Positions 18,054 to 27,022 are shown, counted from the stretch's first letter. The stretch: DNA of 64,000 nt from Desulfobacteraceae bacterium (GCA_020633955.1 JACKCP010000007.1:100148-164147); one strand, 5' to 3'. A program made the numbers and translations. The notes: a model not told the origin generated them from the letters alone.

Positions 18054-18127
18054 ATTTTTTTCTAACTGTTCAGTTCAATTTAGAATTGCTTTTTCTCAGT
18101 TTTTTAGCTGAATAGTTACATTTTTTT
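18054..18127. mobile_element. IS66-like MITE, copy B (58 bp), with 8-bp target duplication
   Basis: The element is 18062-18119. It shares its left end with copy A except for the first base (CTAACTGTTCAGTTCAATT) and its right end (TTTTCTCAG ... AGCTGAATAGTTAC), but the structured middle is missing. Flanks are the perfect 8-mer ATTTTTTT on both sides (18054-18061 and 18120-18127). The flank is low complexity, so on its own it is weaker proof than copy A, but the same geometry at both sites is persuasive. It separates the haemolysin-III-like gene from the hydrolase gene. Confidence 0.75.
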
Positions 18128-18140
18128 AAGGGTTATTGGT

Positions 18141-18800
18141 TTAACTTGTTAGTGCATTGTAATTATTAAAAAGGCTGTAAATCATTGTATAGTGAAAAAT
18201 ACCTCCTATAAGCACCATGACATGGAAAAGTCCGTGGAAACCAAATGCTTTTGGTAAAAAATCTGGTATTTTAAATGCATATATTATTCCCCCTGCTGTA
18301 AATGCTGCGGCTCCTGAAAAAAGAAGATTCTGCTGGATTTGAGTCATGTTTGAAAGGATCTGGTTAATTGGAAAAATTGCAGACCATCCCATTGCCAGGT
18401 ATACAAAAGCATAAAATACCCTTGGAGCCCTTGGGAAAAAAAGCTGAGAAATTACGCCAAATCCAACAAGCCCCCATTGAAGTCCAATCATGGACCACCT
18501 CCATGTACCATCGAGACAAAAATAGCATACAGGAGTGTATGTTCCGGCTATCATGAAGAAAATTGCCAGCCTGTCCATTTTTCTCCAGAAAGACAGCTCG
18601 TTTTCTTTTTTTTTGAAGGCATGATAAAGAGAGCTTGCTGAAAAAAGAAATATTACTGACAGGCTGTATATCATACATACAACAAAAGCTGAAGAAGATG
18701 ATCCCGCTGTTTTTGCAAGAAATACTGACCCGGTGACAGCAGCCAGAACTCCTGAAAAATGGGAGTAAAAGTTAAATAATTCATTTTGTTTCAGTTTCAT
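18141..18800 (-). CDS. haemolysin III / PAQR-family membrane protein
   Basis: A 219-residue protein with seven predicted membrane helices. It carries the family's metal-site motifs: SASSLYHAF early (S-x3-H), the Asp in RKMDRLAIFFMIAGTYTPV, and two His near the C-terminus (FGFHGLFHVMV). These Ser/His/Asp/His/His residues are the conserved zinc site of PAQR and HlyIII proteins. Length is normal. Its physiological role in bacteria is uncertain; a link to membrane lipid homeostasis is proposed for the family. The start has a weak A/G-rich ribosome-binding site. It is co-directional with the hydrolase downstream. Confidence 0.9.
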   Translation of the reverse strand: MKLKQNELFNFYSHFSGVLAAVTGSVFLAKTAGSSSSAFVVCMIYSLSVIFLFSASSLYHAFKKKENELSFWRKMDRLAIFFMIAGTYTPVCYFCLDGTWRWSMIGLQWGLVGFGVISQLFFPRAPRVFYAFVYLAMGWSAIFPINQILSNMTQIQQNLLFSGAAAFTAGGIIYAFKIPDFLPKAFGFHGLFHVMVLIGGIFHYTMIYSLFNNYNALTS

Positions 18801-19190
18801 TTTTTTACCTTTGCTTATTAAATTTGCTTAAAAATACTAGTTACTGGTTGGGTGAAAACTGGAATTTCTTGATCAGCTCAGCGGAGATGAAAAATTTAAC
18901 CTTCAGGATAGTCGTATTTTGAGGATTAAATTTTTCATCTGCCTTAAGAATGAGCAGAAAATGCAGTTTTCAATAAGAAACTAGTTATTTGATAGGATAA
19001 CTGACATTTAAAATACAGAACTTAATTTGATGTTACATTAGTTTTACAAAACGATATTTTATAAAAAATTTAAAATCTGTTTTTTTGAGAGGGTACTTCT
19101 GAATGAAAAAACTGGATCTTCAGGGTTTGTAATTAGCAAATTGGCATTAAAATGTTTAACTCCTGAATTGAAACTGCAAAAGATCAAAAA
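18801..19190. other. spacer between haemolysin-III-like gene and chemoreceptor terminator
   Basis: An AT-rich spacer without a credible gene. It contains one copy of the ~150-bp nested palindromic repeat (18836-18990, listed separately). The remaining ~200 bp before the chemoreceptor terminator shows no feature I can support. Confidence 0.5.
18836..18990. repeat. nested palindromic repeat family 2, copy 1
   Basis: Ends ACTAGTTACT and AGAAACTAGT are near-inverted. Moving inward, GAAAACTG/CAGTTTTC, GCTCA/TGAGC and GATGAAAAATTTAACC/GGATTAAATTTTTCATC also pair. The whole element would fold into one long hairpin. The core GTATTTTGAGGATTAAATTTTT is shared with copies at 24377 and 54744. Confidence 0.75.
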
Positions 19191-19219
19191 TAAAAAAGGG
19201 GTTGATTTTACTCAACCCC
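19191..19219 (-). terminator. intrinsic terminator of the chemoreceptor gene
   Basis: Read on the minus strand, GGGGTTGA, a 6-nt loop and TCAACCCC are followed by six T. It lies 42 bp beyond the stop codon of the chemoreceptor. Confidence 0.92.
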
Positions 19220-19261
19220 TGCCTGGAAAAGCATTAGGCATTTTTCCGCTTTTAGCTCTGG

Positions 19262-21217
19262 CTATATCTTGAACTGTGACACAAGACCTCTGACCTTTTG
19301 TGCAAGTTCTTCAAGCTCCTGAGAGCTTGTCCTTACAACAAGACTGCCCTGCTCAAGTTTTATATTGATATCTGTAACTTCTGTTATTTCATCTGTAATC
19401 TGAGATGCTGCGCCTGAGTTATCCATTACTTTTTCGGAAACACTTGCAATCTTGATTGAAGTCTGGTTAACACTTTCAGCAATTTCCCTTGTTGTTACAG
19501 ACTGCTCTTCTATTGCTGCGGAGATTGATGTCACAAATGAATCAATATCTTTTATGGTTGATCCAATTTCATTTATATCTGAAACTGTTATATCAGTTGA
19601 CTCCTGGATATTTTTTATTTTTTCTGCAATATCAGCTGTTGCCTTGGCAGTCTGTGATGCAAGCTCCTTGATTTCTCCAGCAACAACTGCAAAGCCTTTC
19701 CCTGCTTCACCTGCACGGGCTGCCTCTATTGTTGCGTTAAGAGCAAGCAGATTTGTCTGCTCGGAAATATCTTTTATAGTAACAGTAACGGCTCCAATTG
19801 CTTTTGCAGCTTCTCCAAGAAGATTTATTCTTTCAGATGCAGACATTGTTTTTTCAACAGCATCTTTTGTGATTGAACCTGTTTTTTCAGTATTTTCAGC
19901 AATTTCATCTATGGTGGAGGTCATCTGTTCAGCTCCGGCTGCAACAGATGACATGTTTTCTGAGCTTTCTTCAAGTTCCTTTGAGACAATTTTTATATTT
20001 TCTGTCATTTTTATAGATTTTACGGAGACTTCCTCTGATTTTTCAGATGCGGTTTTTATATCAGTATTCATTTTTTCTGAAATATCATTTAGTTTTGCAG
20101 AATCCCTGGATAGTTTTTCTACAAGTTCTCTTAAGGAATCAATCTGAAACATGTCTCTTAATTTTTCACCCATTCCGTTAAGTGCAAAAACAAGATCTCC
20201 AAGCTCATCATTTCTGTCTAGTTTTACTGAAGCCTTGAGATTACCCGAAGCAATTTCCTTTGCAAATGAGAGAGCAAGGTCAACTGGTTTAAGAATAATG
20301 AATTTAGTCAGAAGAATTATTGCAATACAAAGGGCAGAAACTGTGATTAGTGCAATGATAATGTTTAATTTCTGGAGTTCATTTGCAGAAGCAAACAGCT
20401 CTTCAGGTGAAACCCTTGATATTACAAGCCACCCTGTGATTTCAGAGTTTTTGTAAACTGAGATGGTAGGAGTTTTGCCCCAGTTATATTCCATGTATCC
20501 TTGTTTCTGGGTAATCATTTTTTTACCCCAGTCATAACCTGAAAGACTTGCTTTTAGAACAAGGGATTTGTCTGGATGATAGATTGCTGTCCCATCATCC
20601 TTGCACATAAAAATATAACCTGTTTCACCTACTTTTATGTCTTTTATATGATCTGTGAACCCCTCAATTCTTACTGTACCTGCAAGAACTCCAATAACCT
20701 TGCTGTTTTTTACAAGGGGTGCTGTAATTGTAAAGATAATGTTTCCAGATTGTCTGCTTGTTATTACATCTGAAAAAACGGTTTTTCCCTGAATAGCTTC
20801 CTTGAAGTATGGTCTGTCAGAAATATCAATATTTGAAGTTGAGCTGCCTACTGATGATGCTTTTATCCTGCCGTTTTTACCTGTAATAAAAATGGCTTCA
20901 AACTCATTGTGCTGTGAGTTGAAGTGCTCTAGTCTTTTATTTGCAGTTTCAATAAGTTCTTTTGATGTCTGGGTGTCATCAACTGCATTTGCAAAGGTCG
21001 TTACTTCAGCCATGGTCTTGATCACAGATTGATGCTGCATCAGCCAGGCATTGAGGCTTTGAACAACATTATCAACTGTCTGTACCATATTTTGTTTTGT
21101 AATCTGATAAATGGAGTCTTTTGCATTTTTGCTTGATATTACGATGCTTATTCCCATGCCAAGAATTATGAGAAAAAGTACCGGCAAAAGAAGTCTTTCT
21201 CTTAATTTTAATTTCAT
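19262..21217 (-). CDS. methyl-accepting chemotaxis protein with dCache sensor
   Basis: A 651-residue protein starting at the ATG at 21217, which has GGGGGAT 6-8 bp upstream; a longer frame to 21271 lacks this. Order: membrane helix (~8-28), periplasmic dCache-type sensor (~30-265, including SDRPYFKEAIQGKTVFSDVI and GTVRIEGFTDHI), second membrane helix, HAMP, then the cytoplasmic signalling domain with its conserved hairpin tip (DISEQTNLLALNATIEAARAGEAGKGFAVVAGEIKELA). There is no C-terminal CheR-binding pentapeptide. dCache sensors usually bind amino acids or other small organics; the ligand is unknown. It fits a flagellated, chemotactic cell. Confidence 0.95.
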   Translation of the reverse strand: MKLKLRERLLLPVLFLIILGMGISIVISSKNAKDSIYQITKQNMVQTVDNVVQSLNAWLMQHQSVIKTMAEVTTFANAVDDTQTSKELIETANKRLEHFNSQHNEFEAIFITGKNGRIKASSVGSSTSNIDISDRPYFKEAIQGKTVFSDVITSRQSGNIIFTITAPLVKNSKVIGVLAGTVRIEGFTDHIKDIKVGETGYIFMCKDDGTAIYHPDKSLVLKASLSGYDWGKKMITQKQGYMEYNWGKTPTISVYKNSEITGWLVISRVSPEELFASANELQKLNIIIALITVSALCIAIILLTKFIILKPVDLALSFAKEIASGNLKASVKLDRNDELGDLVFALNGMGEKLRDMFQIDSLRELVEKLSRDSAKLNDISEKMNTDIKTASEKSEEVSVKSIKMTENIKIVSKELEESSENMSSVAAGAEQMTSTIDEIAENTEKTGSITKDAVEKTMSASERINLLGEAAKAIGAVTVTIKDISEQTNLLALNATIEAARAGEAGKGFAVVAGEIKELASQTAKATADIAEKIKNIQESTDITVSDINEIGSTIKDIDSFVTSISAAIEEQSVTTREIAESVNQTSIKIASVSEKVMDNSGAASQITDEITEVTDINIKLEQGSLVVRTSSQELEELAQKVRGLVSQFKI

Positions 21218-21591
21218 TGTTTTATCCCCCGAATTGTAAAAAAACTGAAAAACATTATTTAAATAAGCCAAGTCAATTATTTATATTTATAGCTTGTTTT
21301 TGTAAAGAAAAGTTAAAATGGATTACTTATTAATAAAGTAGAACGCTGTTTTTGTTGGTCAACCCGGATTGTTGTTAAGAGTCAATCAGAATGTTTTGTA
21401 TTAAAATTGAAAAAACAGAGGATTTTTAAGTTTGGACAAAGTTTGAAAGAAATAATTACTTGCTTTGATTTAGCTCAGTAATTTTTATTGAGATAAATAG
21501 CTGTGGAAGAAAACAGGTTTATTTATTCACTCTAATGAAAAATAAAATTCAACGGATAAATGCAGATATTATTTGCAGGTTCAGGGCATTT
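21218..21591. other. 374-bp spacer upstream of the chemoreceptor
   Basis: An AT-rich region between the 3' end of the sigma-54 activator gene and the chemoreceptor start, both on the minus strand. I see no gene, no clear terminator and no convincing sigma-28 or sigma-54 box. Confidence 0.4.
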
Positions 21592-23109
21592 TTATCGGTA
21601 GTCCTTGTAATTGACACCGTAAAGTTTTGCCTTGTAGGAAAATTTTCTAACAGTTGTTTTAAGAATATCTGCTGCTTTTGTAACATTGCCTTTGCTGTTT
21701 TTAAGGGAATCTATTATCATTTCCCGTTCAAGCGTTTCAACAGCTTCTTCAAGTGATGCTGAAGGAAGAGTATCTGTGGAATCTCCCATCTGGATTGTCG
21801 GAGGAAGATGGTAGGTGTGAATTACTCCTTCCTCGCTTAAAAGAACAGCTCTTTCTATGCAGTTTTCAAGCTCTCTTACGTTTCCTGGCCAGTGGTATGC
21901 CATGAGCATATCAATTGCCGGAGTGGAAAGCCTTTTGATCTCCTTGTTGTTTTCCTTTGAGTATTTTACAAGAAAATGATCTGCAAGAAGCAGGATATCA
22001 GTTTTTCTGTCTCTTAAAGGAGGCAGAAAAATTGGAAAAACATTTAATCTATAATAAAGGTCTCCTCTGAACTCTCCTTTTTCAACAGCATCTTCAAGGT
22101 TTTTGTTGGTGGCGGCAATAACCCTTACGTCAATATTAACTGTTTTGGTTCCACCAACGCGTTCAAAGCTTTTTTCCTGTAAAACTCTTAAAAGCCTTAC
22201 CTGTACAGATGGGTCAACTGATCCCATTTCATCAAGAAAAATTGTACCCTTGTCAGCAAGTTCAAACTTTCCTTTTTTCTGATTAATTGCTCCAGTAAAT
22301 GAACCTTTTTCATGTCCGAAGAGTTCGCTTTCAATCAGGTTGGGAGGGAGTGCCGAGCAATTGATTTTTATAAAAGGTTTCTCTGCTCTTGGGCTGTTGT
22401 AATGGATTGAGTTTGCAACAAGTTCTTTACCTGTCCCGCTTTCCCCTCTGATTAAAACTGTTGCATTGCTTCCTGATACCTGGGAAATCATTTTATAGAC
22501 TTCCCTCATTTTATTTGAATTTCCTATTATCTGGGAGAAACTGTATTTATCTTCAAGTTCTCCCTGGAGTCTTAAATTTTCAAGCTTGAGCTTTTCCTTT
22601 TCAGATCTTACCCTTTCAAGGTTTATTACCTGTCTTGCAATCATTGCAGCAACAACCGAAAGAAAAAAAATGCCCTCGTCAAGGTTGTAGTCCGGTGAGT
22701 AGTGCTTGTCTATGCTTAAGGCTCCGATAACTATTTCCTGATTTTTTACAGGAACGCAGAAAAAGGAGACTTCAGATTCATTCTGCCTTGCCTGGGTTCG
22801 GTTAAGAAACTTTTGCTCCTGGCTTATTTTCGGGATGGCAATAGGCTCGCCTGATTCAATTACAGACCCTGTGATTCCTTCTCCAAGATAATATTTGCCT
22901 TTCTCCATTGCTGTTTTGGAAAGGCCGTGGGCTACTTCTATTTCAATTTCTCTTTTAGATTTGTTTAAAATAGTAACTGTTCCCCTTACCATTCCCTTTT
23001 TTTCAGCAAGAATGGCCATTACTTCATAAAGGGATTTTTTTAGGTCAGTATACTTGTTAAGTGTCTGGGAAATATCGTATAAAATTTCAAGTTCTTGTGT
23101 CACAGGCAT
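21592..23109 (-). CDS. NifA-like sigma-54 activator (GAF-AAA+-Fis)
   Basis: A 505-residue protein. N-terminal GAF domain (~1-165: ILYDISQTLNKYTDLKKSLYEVMAIL ... VAHGLSKTAMEKGKYYLGEGITGSVIESGEPIAIP) is followed by an AAA+ domain (~195-430) with Walker A GESGTGKE and the sigma-54 contact loop. The C-terminal Fis-type HTH is SKGNVTKAADILKTTVRKFSYKAKLYGV. The contact loop reads GSFTGA rather than the usual GAFTGA. The overall order and GAF sequence resemble NifA. No nif genes are here, but a sigma-54-driven glutamate synthase operon lies 5 kb away, so regulation of nitrogen assimilation is a reasonable guess. Confidence 0.88.
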   Translation of the reverse strand: MPVTQELEILYDISQTLNKYTDLKKSLYEVMAILAEKKGMVRGTVTILNKSKREIEIEVAHGLSKTAMEKGKYYLGEGITGSVIESGEPIAIPKISQEQKFLNRTQARQNESEVSFFCVPVKNQEIVIGALSIDKHYSPDYNLDEGIFFLSVVAAMIARQVINLERVRSEKEKLKLENLRLQGELEDKYSFSQIIGNSNKMREVYKMISQVSGSNATVLIRGESGTGKELVANSIHYNSPRAEKPFIKINCSALPPNLIESELFGHEKGSFTGAINQKKGKFELADKGTIFLDEMGSVDPSVQVRLLRVLQEKSFERVGGTKTVNIDVRVIAATNKNLEDAVEKGEFRGDLYYRLNVFPIFLPPLRDRKTDILLLADHFLVKYSKENNKEIKRLSTPAIDMLMAYHWPGNVRELENCIERAVLLSEEGVIHTYHLPPTIQMGDSTDTLPSASLEEAVETLEREMIIDSLKNSKGNVTKAADILKTTVRKFSYKAKLYGVNYKDYR

Positions 23110-23254
23110 ATTTTCTCCCTGAAAAACTGTTACAATTTTGTTAGTTTATAGAAGATTTATTTTTTGATGGCAAATCTTTTATAATTTTTTTATTATCCAA
23201 AGTTTGTAAAAATTATAATTTTTAAAATTAAGAATACAGGAGATTTTTTTTATA

Positions 23255-24361
23255 ATGTTAAACTGCGGTATTGTTGGGCTTCCCAATGTAGGTAAATCAA
23301 CCATTTTTTCAGCTCTTACTTCGGCTCCTGCAGAGGCTGCAAATTATCCTTTCTGTACAATTGAACCAAATATTGGAATTGTAAACCTTCCAGACTCAAG
23401 GCTTGATAAAATAGCAGAAATTTTCAATCCTAAATCCCTTGTTCCTGCAAGTGTGGAGTTTGTTGATATTGCCGGGCTTGTAAAGGGAGCATCAAAAGGT
23501 GAAGGTCTTGGTAACCAGTTCCTTGGGAATATCAGGCAGGTAGGTGCAATTTTACATGTTGTAAGGTGTTTTGAAGATGATGACGTTACCCATGTTCATG
23601 GAAAAGTTGATCCAACAGATGATATTGAAGTTATAAATACAGAGCTTGCACTTGCAGATCTTGAAACTGTTGAAAAACGCGTGGTAAATCTTCCAAAAAT
23701 GAAAAAGAATCAGGACAAGAAGATATCTGACAAGGCGAAATTTATCGAGCCTGTTCTTGAAAAGATTTCTGCAGCACTTGAGCAGGGCCGGCCTGCAAGA
23801 TCTGTTGAACTGAATGAAAAAGAGGCTGAAGCCCTTAAAGAGCTTCATCTTATTACTATGAAGCCTGTTTTATACTGCTGCAATGTTGATGAATCCGGTC
23901 TTGAAGAAGAGCCAGAATCTGTAATGAAAGTAAGGGAACTTGCAGCAAAGGACAATTCTGAAGTTGTTGTGATAAGCGGAAAGATTGAAGCTGAAATAGC
24001 ATCCCTTGGAGATGAAGAGGAAAGGCGGGAATTTCTTAAGGATATGGGGCTTTCCGAGTCAGGTCTTTCAAAAATGATAAGAGCTGTTTTTCATCTTCTC
24101 GGACTTTCAACATACTTTACTGCAGGAGAAAAGGAAGTAAAGGCCTGGACCTTTAAAACCGGAATCAAGGCTCCCCAGGCTGCAGGAATTATCCACAGTG
24201 ATTTTGAAAGGGGCTTTATCAAGGCTGAAATTTACTCATGCGATGATCTTTTTGAGCTTGGCACTGAAGCAAAGATCAAGGAGGTGGGTAAAATGAGAAT
24301 TGAAGGAAAGGATTATGTTGTAAAAGACGGGGATGTTATCCATTTCAGATTTAATGTCTGA
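23255..24361 (+). CDS. ychF: YchF/Obg-like P-loop ATPase
   Basis: A 368-residue protein, the normal YchF length. It begins LNCGIVGLPNVGKSTIFSALT (G1 Walker A), followed by the YchF segment NYPFCTIEPNIGIV and the G3 motif DIAGLVKGASKGEGLGNQFL. The atypical G4 (NVDE instead of NKxD) explains its ATP rather than GTP preference. The C-terminal TGS domain (TFKTGIKAPQAAGIIHSDFERGFIKAEI ... EGKDYVVKDGDVIHFRFNV) is intact. It is a universally conserved, ribosome-associated ATPase linked to stress responses. RBS AGGAGA precedes the ATG. It appears monocistronic. Confidence 0.97.
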   Translation: MLNCGIVGLPNVGKSTIFSALTSAPAEAANYPFCTIEPNIGIVNLPDSRLDKIAEIFNPKSLVPASVEFVDIAGLVKGASKGEGLGNQFLGNIRQVGAILHVVRCFEDDDVTHVHGKVDPTDDIEVINTELALADLETVEKRVVNLPKMKKNQDKKISDKAKFIEPVLEKISAALEQGRPARSVELNEKEAEALKELHLITMKPVLYCCNVDESGLEEEPESVMKVRELAAKDNSEVVVISGKIEAEIASLGDEEERREFLKDMGLSESGLSKMIRAVFHLLGLSTYFTAGEKEVKAWTFKTGIKAPQAAGIIHSDFERGFIKAEIYSCDDLFELGTEAKIKEVGKMRIEGKDYVVKDGDVIHFRFNV

Positions 24362-24376
24362 TTTTTTTGAATCATA

Positions 24377-24522
24377 ATTAGTGACTGGCAGAAAATAAGA
24401 ATTTTTTGTTCTGCTCAAGGAAAATGAAAAATTTAACCTTTAGGATACATGGAGTATTTTGAGGATTAAATTTTTAATCTGACGCAGAAATGGACAAAAA
24501 AGCCTGTTTGCTGATAAGAACG
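24377..24522. repeat. nested palindromic repeat family 2, copy 2
   Basis: It begins AATTAGTGACTGGC and contains the inverted segments TTTTTTGTTC/GGACAAAAAA and GAAAAATTTAACC/GGATTAAATTTTT, with the shared core GTATTTTGAGGATTAAATTTTT. The right end is more diverged than in copy 1. Confidence 0.7.
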
Positions 24523-24529
24523 GGTGCTG

Positions 24530-24697
24530 TATTTTTTCAGGGTAAAGATTTTTTTCTACAGCCTCGGAGGTTTAGCTGGATTTTGGCTTAGAAATATTAA
24601 AGCAGCAGTTCCCTTTTTATAGCTAACAGCTGCTGATTTTAAACAGAGAGTTTTTTAGTCTTTTCAGGGAAGGCCGATAGTCGGTCTTCCTTTTTTT
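24530..24697 (+). ncRNA. candidate structured small RNA or ychF 3' UTR
   Basis: The stretch contains several potential stems: GCTGTA/TACAGC near the start, TTTAGC/GCTTAG, and AGCAGCAGTT/AACAGCTGCT with one mismatch. It ends in the terminator hairpin at 24668-24697. No reading frame of useful length is present. I cannot match it to a known RNA family; 6S RNA and SRP RNA were considered but not supported. No promoter was identified, so it may be just the ychF 3' UTR. Confidence 0.25.
24668..24697 (+). terminator. intrinsic terminator downstream of ychF
   Basis: Arms GGAAGGCCGA and TCGGTCTTCC (one G-U pair) with a 3-nt loop are followed by seven T. It lies 306 bp after the ychF stop. Confidence 0.9.
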
Positions 24698-25275
24698 GTT
24701 CCTGTTTTTCATTTGAAAAATGACGCCTAAGCTCCCATTGAAAAACTAAATAATTAAAAAATTCAGACACAAAAAAATAAATTGAAAATTGTGCCTGAAC
24801 TTGTGTCTTTTTTGTAATATTTCAAAATTGTAATTTTTTAAAAAAATTTTATATTTTTTCATGGATGGCAGTTTGATTTACTGGTGTGCTAATTAAATAT
24901 TTATTTTAAATTCAAATATTTGTTTTTTATATTTGTTCTGGTCGCCATGGTTGTCTGTTTTTTTGATTATTTCAAAAAAGTAAGAAAATGTTTTGTGTTT
25001 AAAATAAATACAAATTTGTAATTTTTTGAAAAATAAATAACAAATTAGTCATAAAAAAAGCTTGATTCTCTAAAAATAGTCTGATTAACTTCCTGCTTGA
25101 CTGAGGAGTTAATCTGCTGTGAATTAAATTATTTGTAAATAATTTAGCTGGTTATGTTTTCTTGCGCAGAGCTGTTAAGGTCTTTTTGATCAAGAAAGCT
25201 CATTCAGCAGCTGAAGTTGCTCAAGGTAGTTTTTTACAACAAATTTACACAAAAAATATTTTGGAGGAGCTTGTT

Positions 25276-26922
25276 ATGAGTATGTTACGTTTTACTAAGG
25301 GAAATGATGTTCTTGGTACCGCAAACAGGGGTAATCCTGCCGAGTCAAGTCTTTGTACACTTTGCCGCGCAGACTGCACAGGCAAGTGTGAAACATGGAT
25401 GTCTTCAATGATCGGAAGAAAGCTTCTATATCCAAGAGACTTTGGTGTTGTTACTGCCGGTGCAAACAATATTACCCATACAGGGATTTCATACAATGCA
25501 TTAAGAATCCAGGGTTATGCCTATGGTTCAAAAGGCATGGCACCAGGTCTTTCAAATGATCCTGATGACTGTATTTTCCCAAACGTTTCCCTTGAAAGCG
25601 AATTTGGACAGGAAATCAAAACCAAGGTAAGAGTTCCTATTATGACAGGTGCTCTTGGTTCAACATTTATTGCTGCAAAATACTGGGATTCTTTTGCAAT
25701 AGGATGCTCCCTTGTAGGTGCACCTATTGTTGTCGGAGAAAACGTTGTTGGTGTTGATAAAGAGTCAGTTCTCGAAGGCGGTAAAATTGTAAAGGCACCT
25801 GAGCTTGACAGAAGAATTGATACTTATCTGAGATATAATGACGGATACGGTGCAATCATTGTTCAGATGAACGTTGAAGATGCAAGAAACGGAGTTGCTG
25901 AATATATTGCCAATAAATATGGTGACAAGGTAATCATGGAACTCAAGTGGGGACAGGGTGCCAAGGATATCGGCGGTGAGATTCAGGTTAAGAGTCTTGA
26001 GTATGCAAAATTCCTTAAGGACAGAGGTTATGTTGTTGACCCTGATCCTGAAAAGGCATCAGTTCAGGAAGCATTTAAAAATGGTTCAATAAAGTCTTTT
26101 GCACGTCACAGCAGACTTGGTGCAACAAACCTTAGCAATGTTGACCAGGTAAGAGAAGACTTTATGAAAAATATTGAATACTTAAGAGGTCTTGGATTCA
26201 AGAGAATTTCTCTTAAAACAGGTGCATATGGAATGGAAGCTCTTGCAATGGCAATCAAGTTTGCATCTGAAGCAAAACTTGACCTTCTTACAATTGACGG
26301 TGCAGGCGGCGGAACAGGAATGAGTCCATGGAACATGATGCAGAGCTGGGGTGTTCCTTCTCCGATTCTTCATGCAAAGGCATATGAATATACTTCAATG
26401 CTTGCTGCAGCTGGAAAAAATACAACAGATCTTTCTTTTGCAGGCGGTTTTGCTCTTGAGGACAGCATATTCAAAGGTCTTGCACTTGGTGCTCCTTATA
26501 CTAAAATGATATGCATGGGTAGATCTTTAATGGTTCCAGGATTCCTTGGTTCAAATATTGAAGGTGTTCTACGTCCCGATAGAAGAGAAGCTGTAAACGG
26601 AAACTGGGATGCACTTCCAAAAACTGTTTCTGAAATAGGAAGCAAGGCAGAAGAAATTTTTGCTGGATACTATGATATTCAGGCAAAAGTCGGTGCAGAT
26701 GAAATGAAGAATATCCCTTACGGTGCAATGGCTATCTGGACACTTGCAGACAAGCTTGCAGCAGGACTTCAGCAGCTTCTTGCCGGTGCAAGAAAATTCA
26801 ACCTGTCAGAAATTTCAAGAGATGACCTTGTTTCAGGTAACAGAGAAACCGAACGTGAAACAAAAATTCCATTTGTTGGTGATGCCGGAGATGAAATTGC
26901 AAAGGCAATTCTTAAAGGCTAA
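25276..26922 (+). CDS. FMN-binding glutamate-synthase-family protein
   Basis: A 548-residue protein starting at the ATG at 25276, which has GGAGGA 7 bp upstream. An N-terminal Cys cluster (CTLCRADCTGKCETW, ~residues 25-39) probably binds an Fe-S centre. The rest is the FMN-binding TIM-barrel of the GltB/GltS central domain, with ELKWGQGAKDIGGE, KTGAYGMEALAMAI, LTIDGAGGGTGMSPW and a closing FAGGFALEDSIFKGLALGA segment. There is no glutaminase domain, so it would need an external ammonia or glutamine-cleaving partner, or it acts on another substrate. It is a paralogue of the GltB-like gene at 29345. It may be regulated by the ATTAC-like motifs in its long leader. Confidence 0.85.
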   Translation: MSMLRFTKGNDVLGTANRGNPAESSLCTLCRADCTGKCETWMSSMIGRKLLYPRDFGVVTAGANNITHTGISYNALRIQGYAYGSKGMAPGLSNDPDDCIFPNVSLESEFGQEIKTKVRVPIMTGALGSTFIAAKYWDSFAIGCSLVGAPIVVGENVVGVDKESVLEGGKIVKAPELDRRIDTYLRYNDGYGAIIVQMNVEDARNGVAEYIANKYGDKVIMELKWGQGAKDIGGEIQVKSLEYAKFLKDRGYVVDPDPEKASVQEAFKNGSIKSFARHSRLGATNLSNVDQVREDFMKNIEYLRGLGFKRISLKTGAYGMEALAMAIKFASEAKLDLLTIDGAGGGTGMSPWNMMQSWGVPSPILHAKAYEYTSMLAAAGKNTTDLSFAGGFALEDSIFKGLALGAPYTKMICMGRSLMVPGFLGSNIEGVLRPDRREAVNGNWDALPKTVSEIGSKAEEIFAGYYDIQAKVGADEMKNIPYGAMAIWTLADKLAAGLQQLLAGARKFNLSEISRDDLVSGNRETERETKIPFVGDAGDEIAKAILKG

Positions 26923-26960
26923 TTGATGAAAAGAAAATAAGTTCTCATCTTTTTAGGATT

Positions 26961-26996
26961 AAACCCGGTCTCAGATTCATGAGCCGGGTTTTTTTA
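26961..26996. terminator. terminator between FMN glutamate-synthase-like gene and nitronate monooxygenase
   Basis: AACCCGG, then inner CTCA/TGAG pairing, then CCGGGTT and a T run, 40-75 bp after the + strand gene. The A-rich left flank could also make it work for the converging nitronate monooxygenase transcript. Confidence 0.88.
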
Positions 26997-27022
26997 TTGA
27001 TGCTGAATGACCAATGGACGGA

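Larger units (their letters stand above)
24362..25275. other. 914-bp spacer between ychF and FMN glutamate-synthase-like gene
   Basis: Contents in order: nested palindromic repeat copy 2 (24377-24522), a structured stretch ending in a strong terminator (24530-24697, possible small RNA or long ychF 3' UTR), then ~570 bp of very AT-rich DNA. The last part holds three imperfect ATT(A/T)C-N6-GTAA motifs (24819-24834, 24969-24984, 25007-25022) similar to the palindromes upstream of the GOGAT operon. No convincing sigma-54 box was found near the downstream gene. A short in-frame extension upstream of 25276 (starting TTG at 25162) is probably not translated. Confidence 0.5.

Noticed and set aside
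19452..20147. 231-codon plus-strand frame inside the chemoreceptor gene
   Set aside because: Antisense to the conserved signalling domain; Ser/Val/Ile-rich shadow with no family resemblance.
21592..23109. Reading the NifA-like activator as evidence of nitrogen fixation
   Set aside because: No nif structural genes are present in the window, and GAF-AAA-Fis activators control many processes.
24530..24697. 6S RNA or SRP RNA gene
   Set aside because: The stretch does not show the long closing stem with central bubble of 6S RNA nor the conserved SRP apical loop; only a generic structured RNA can be supported.
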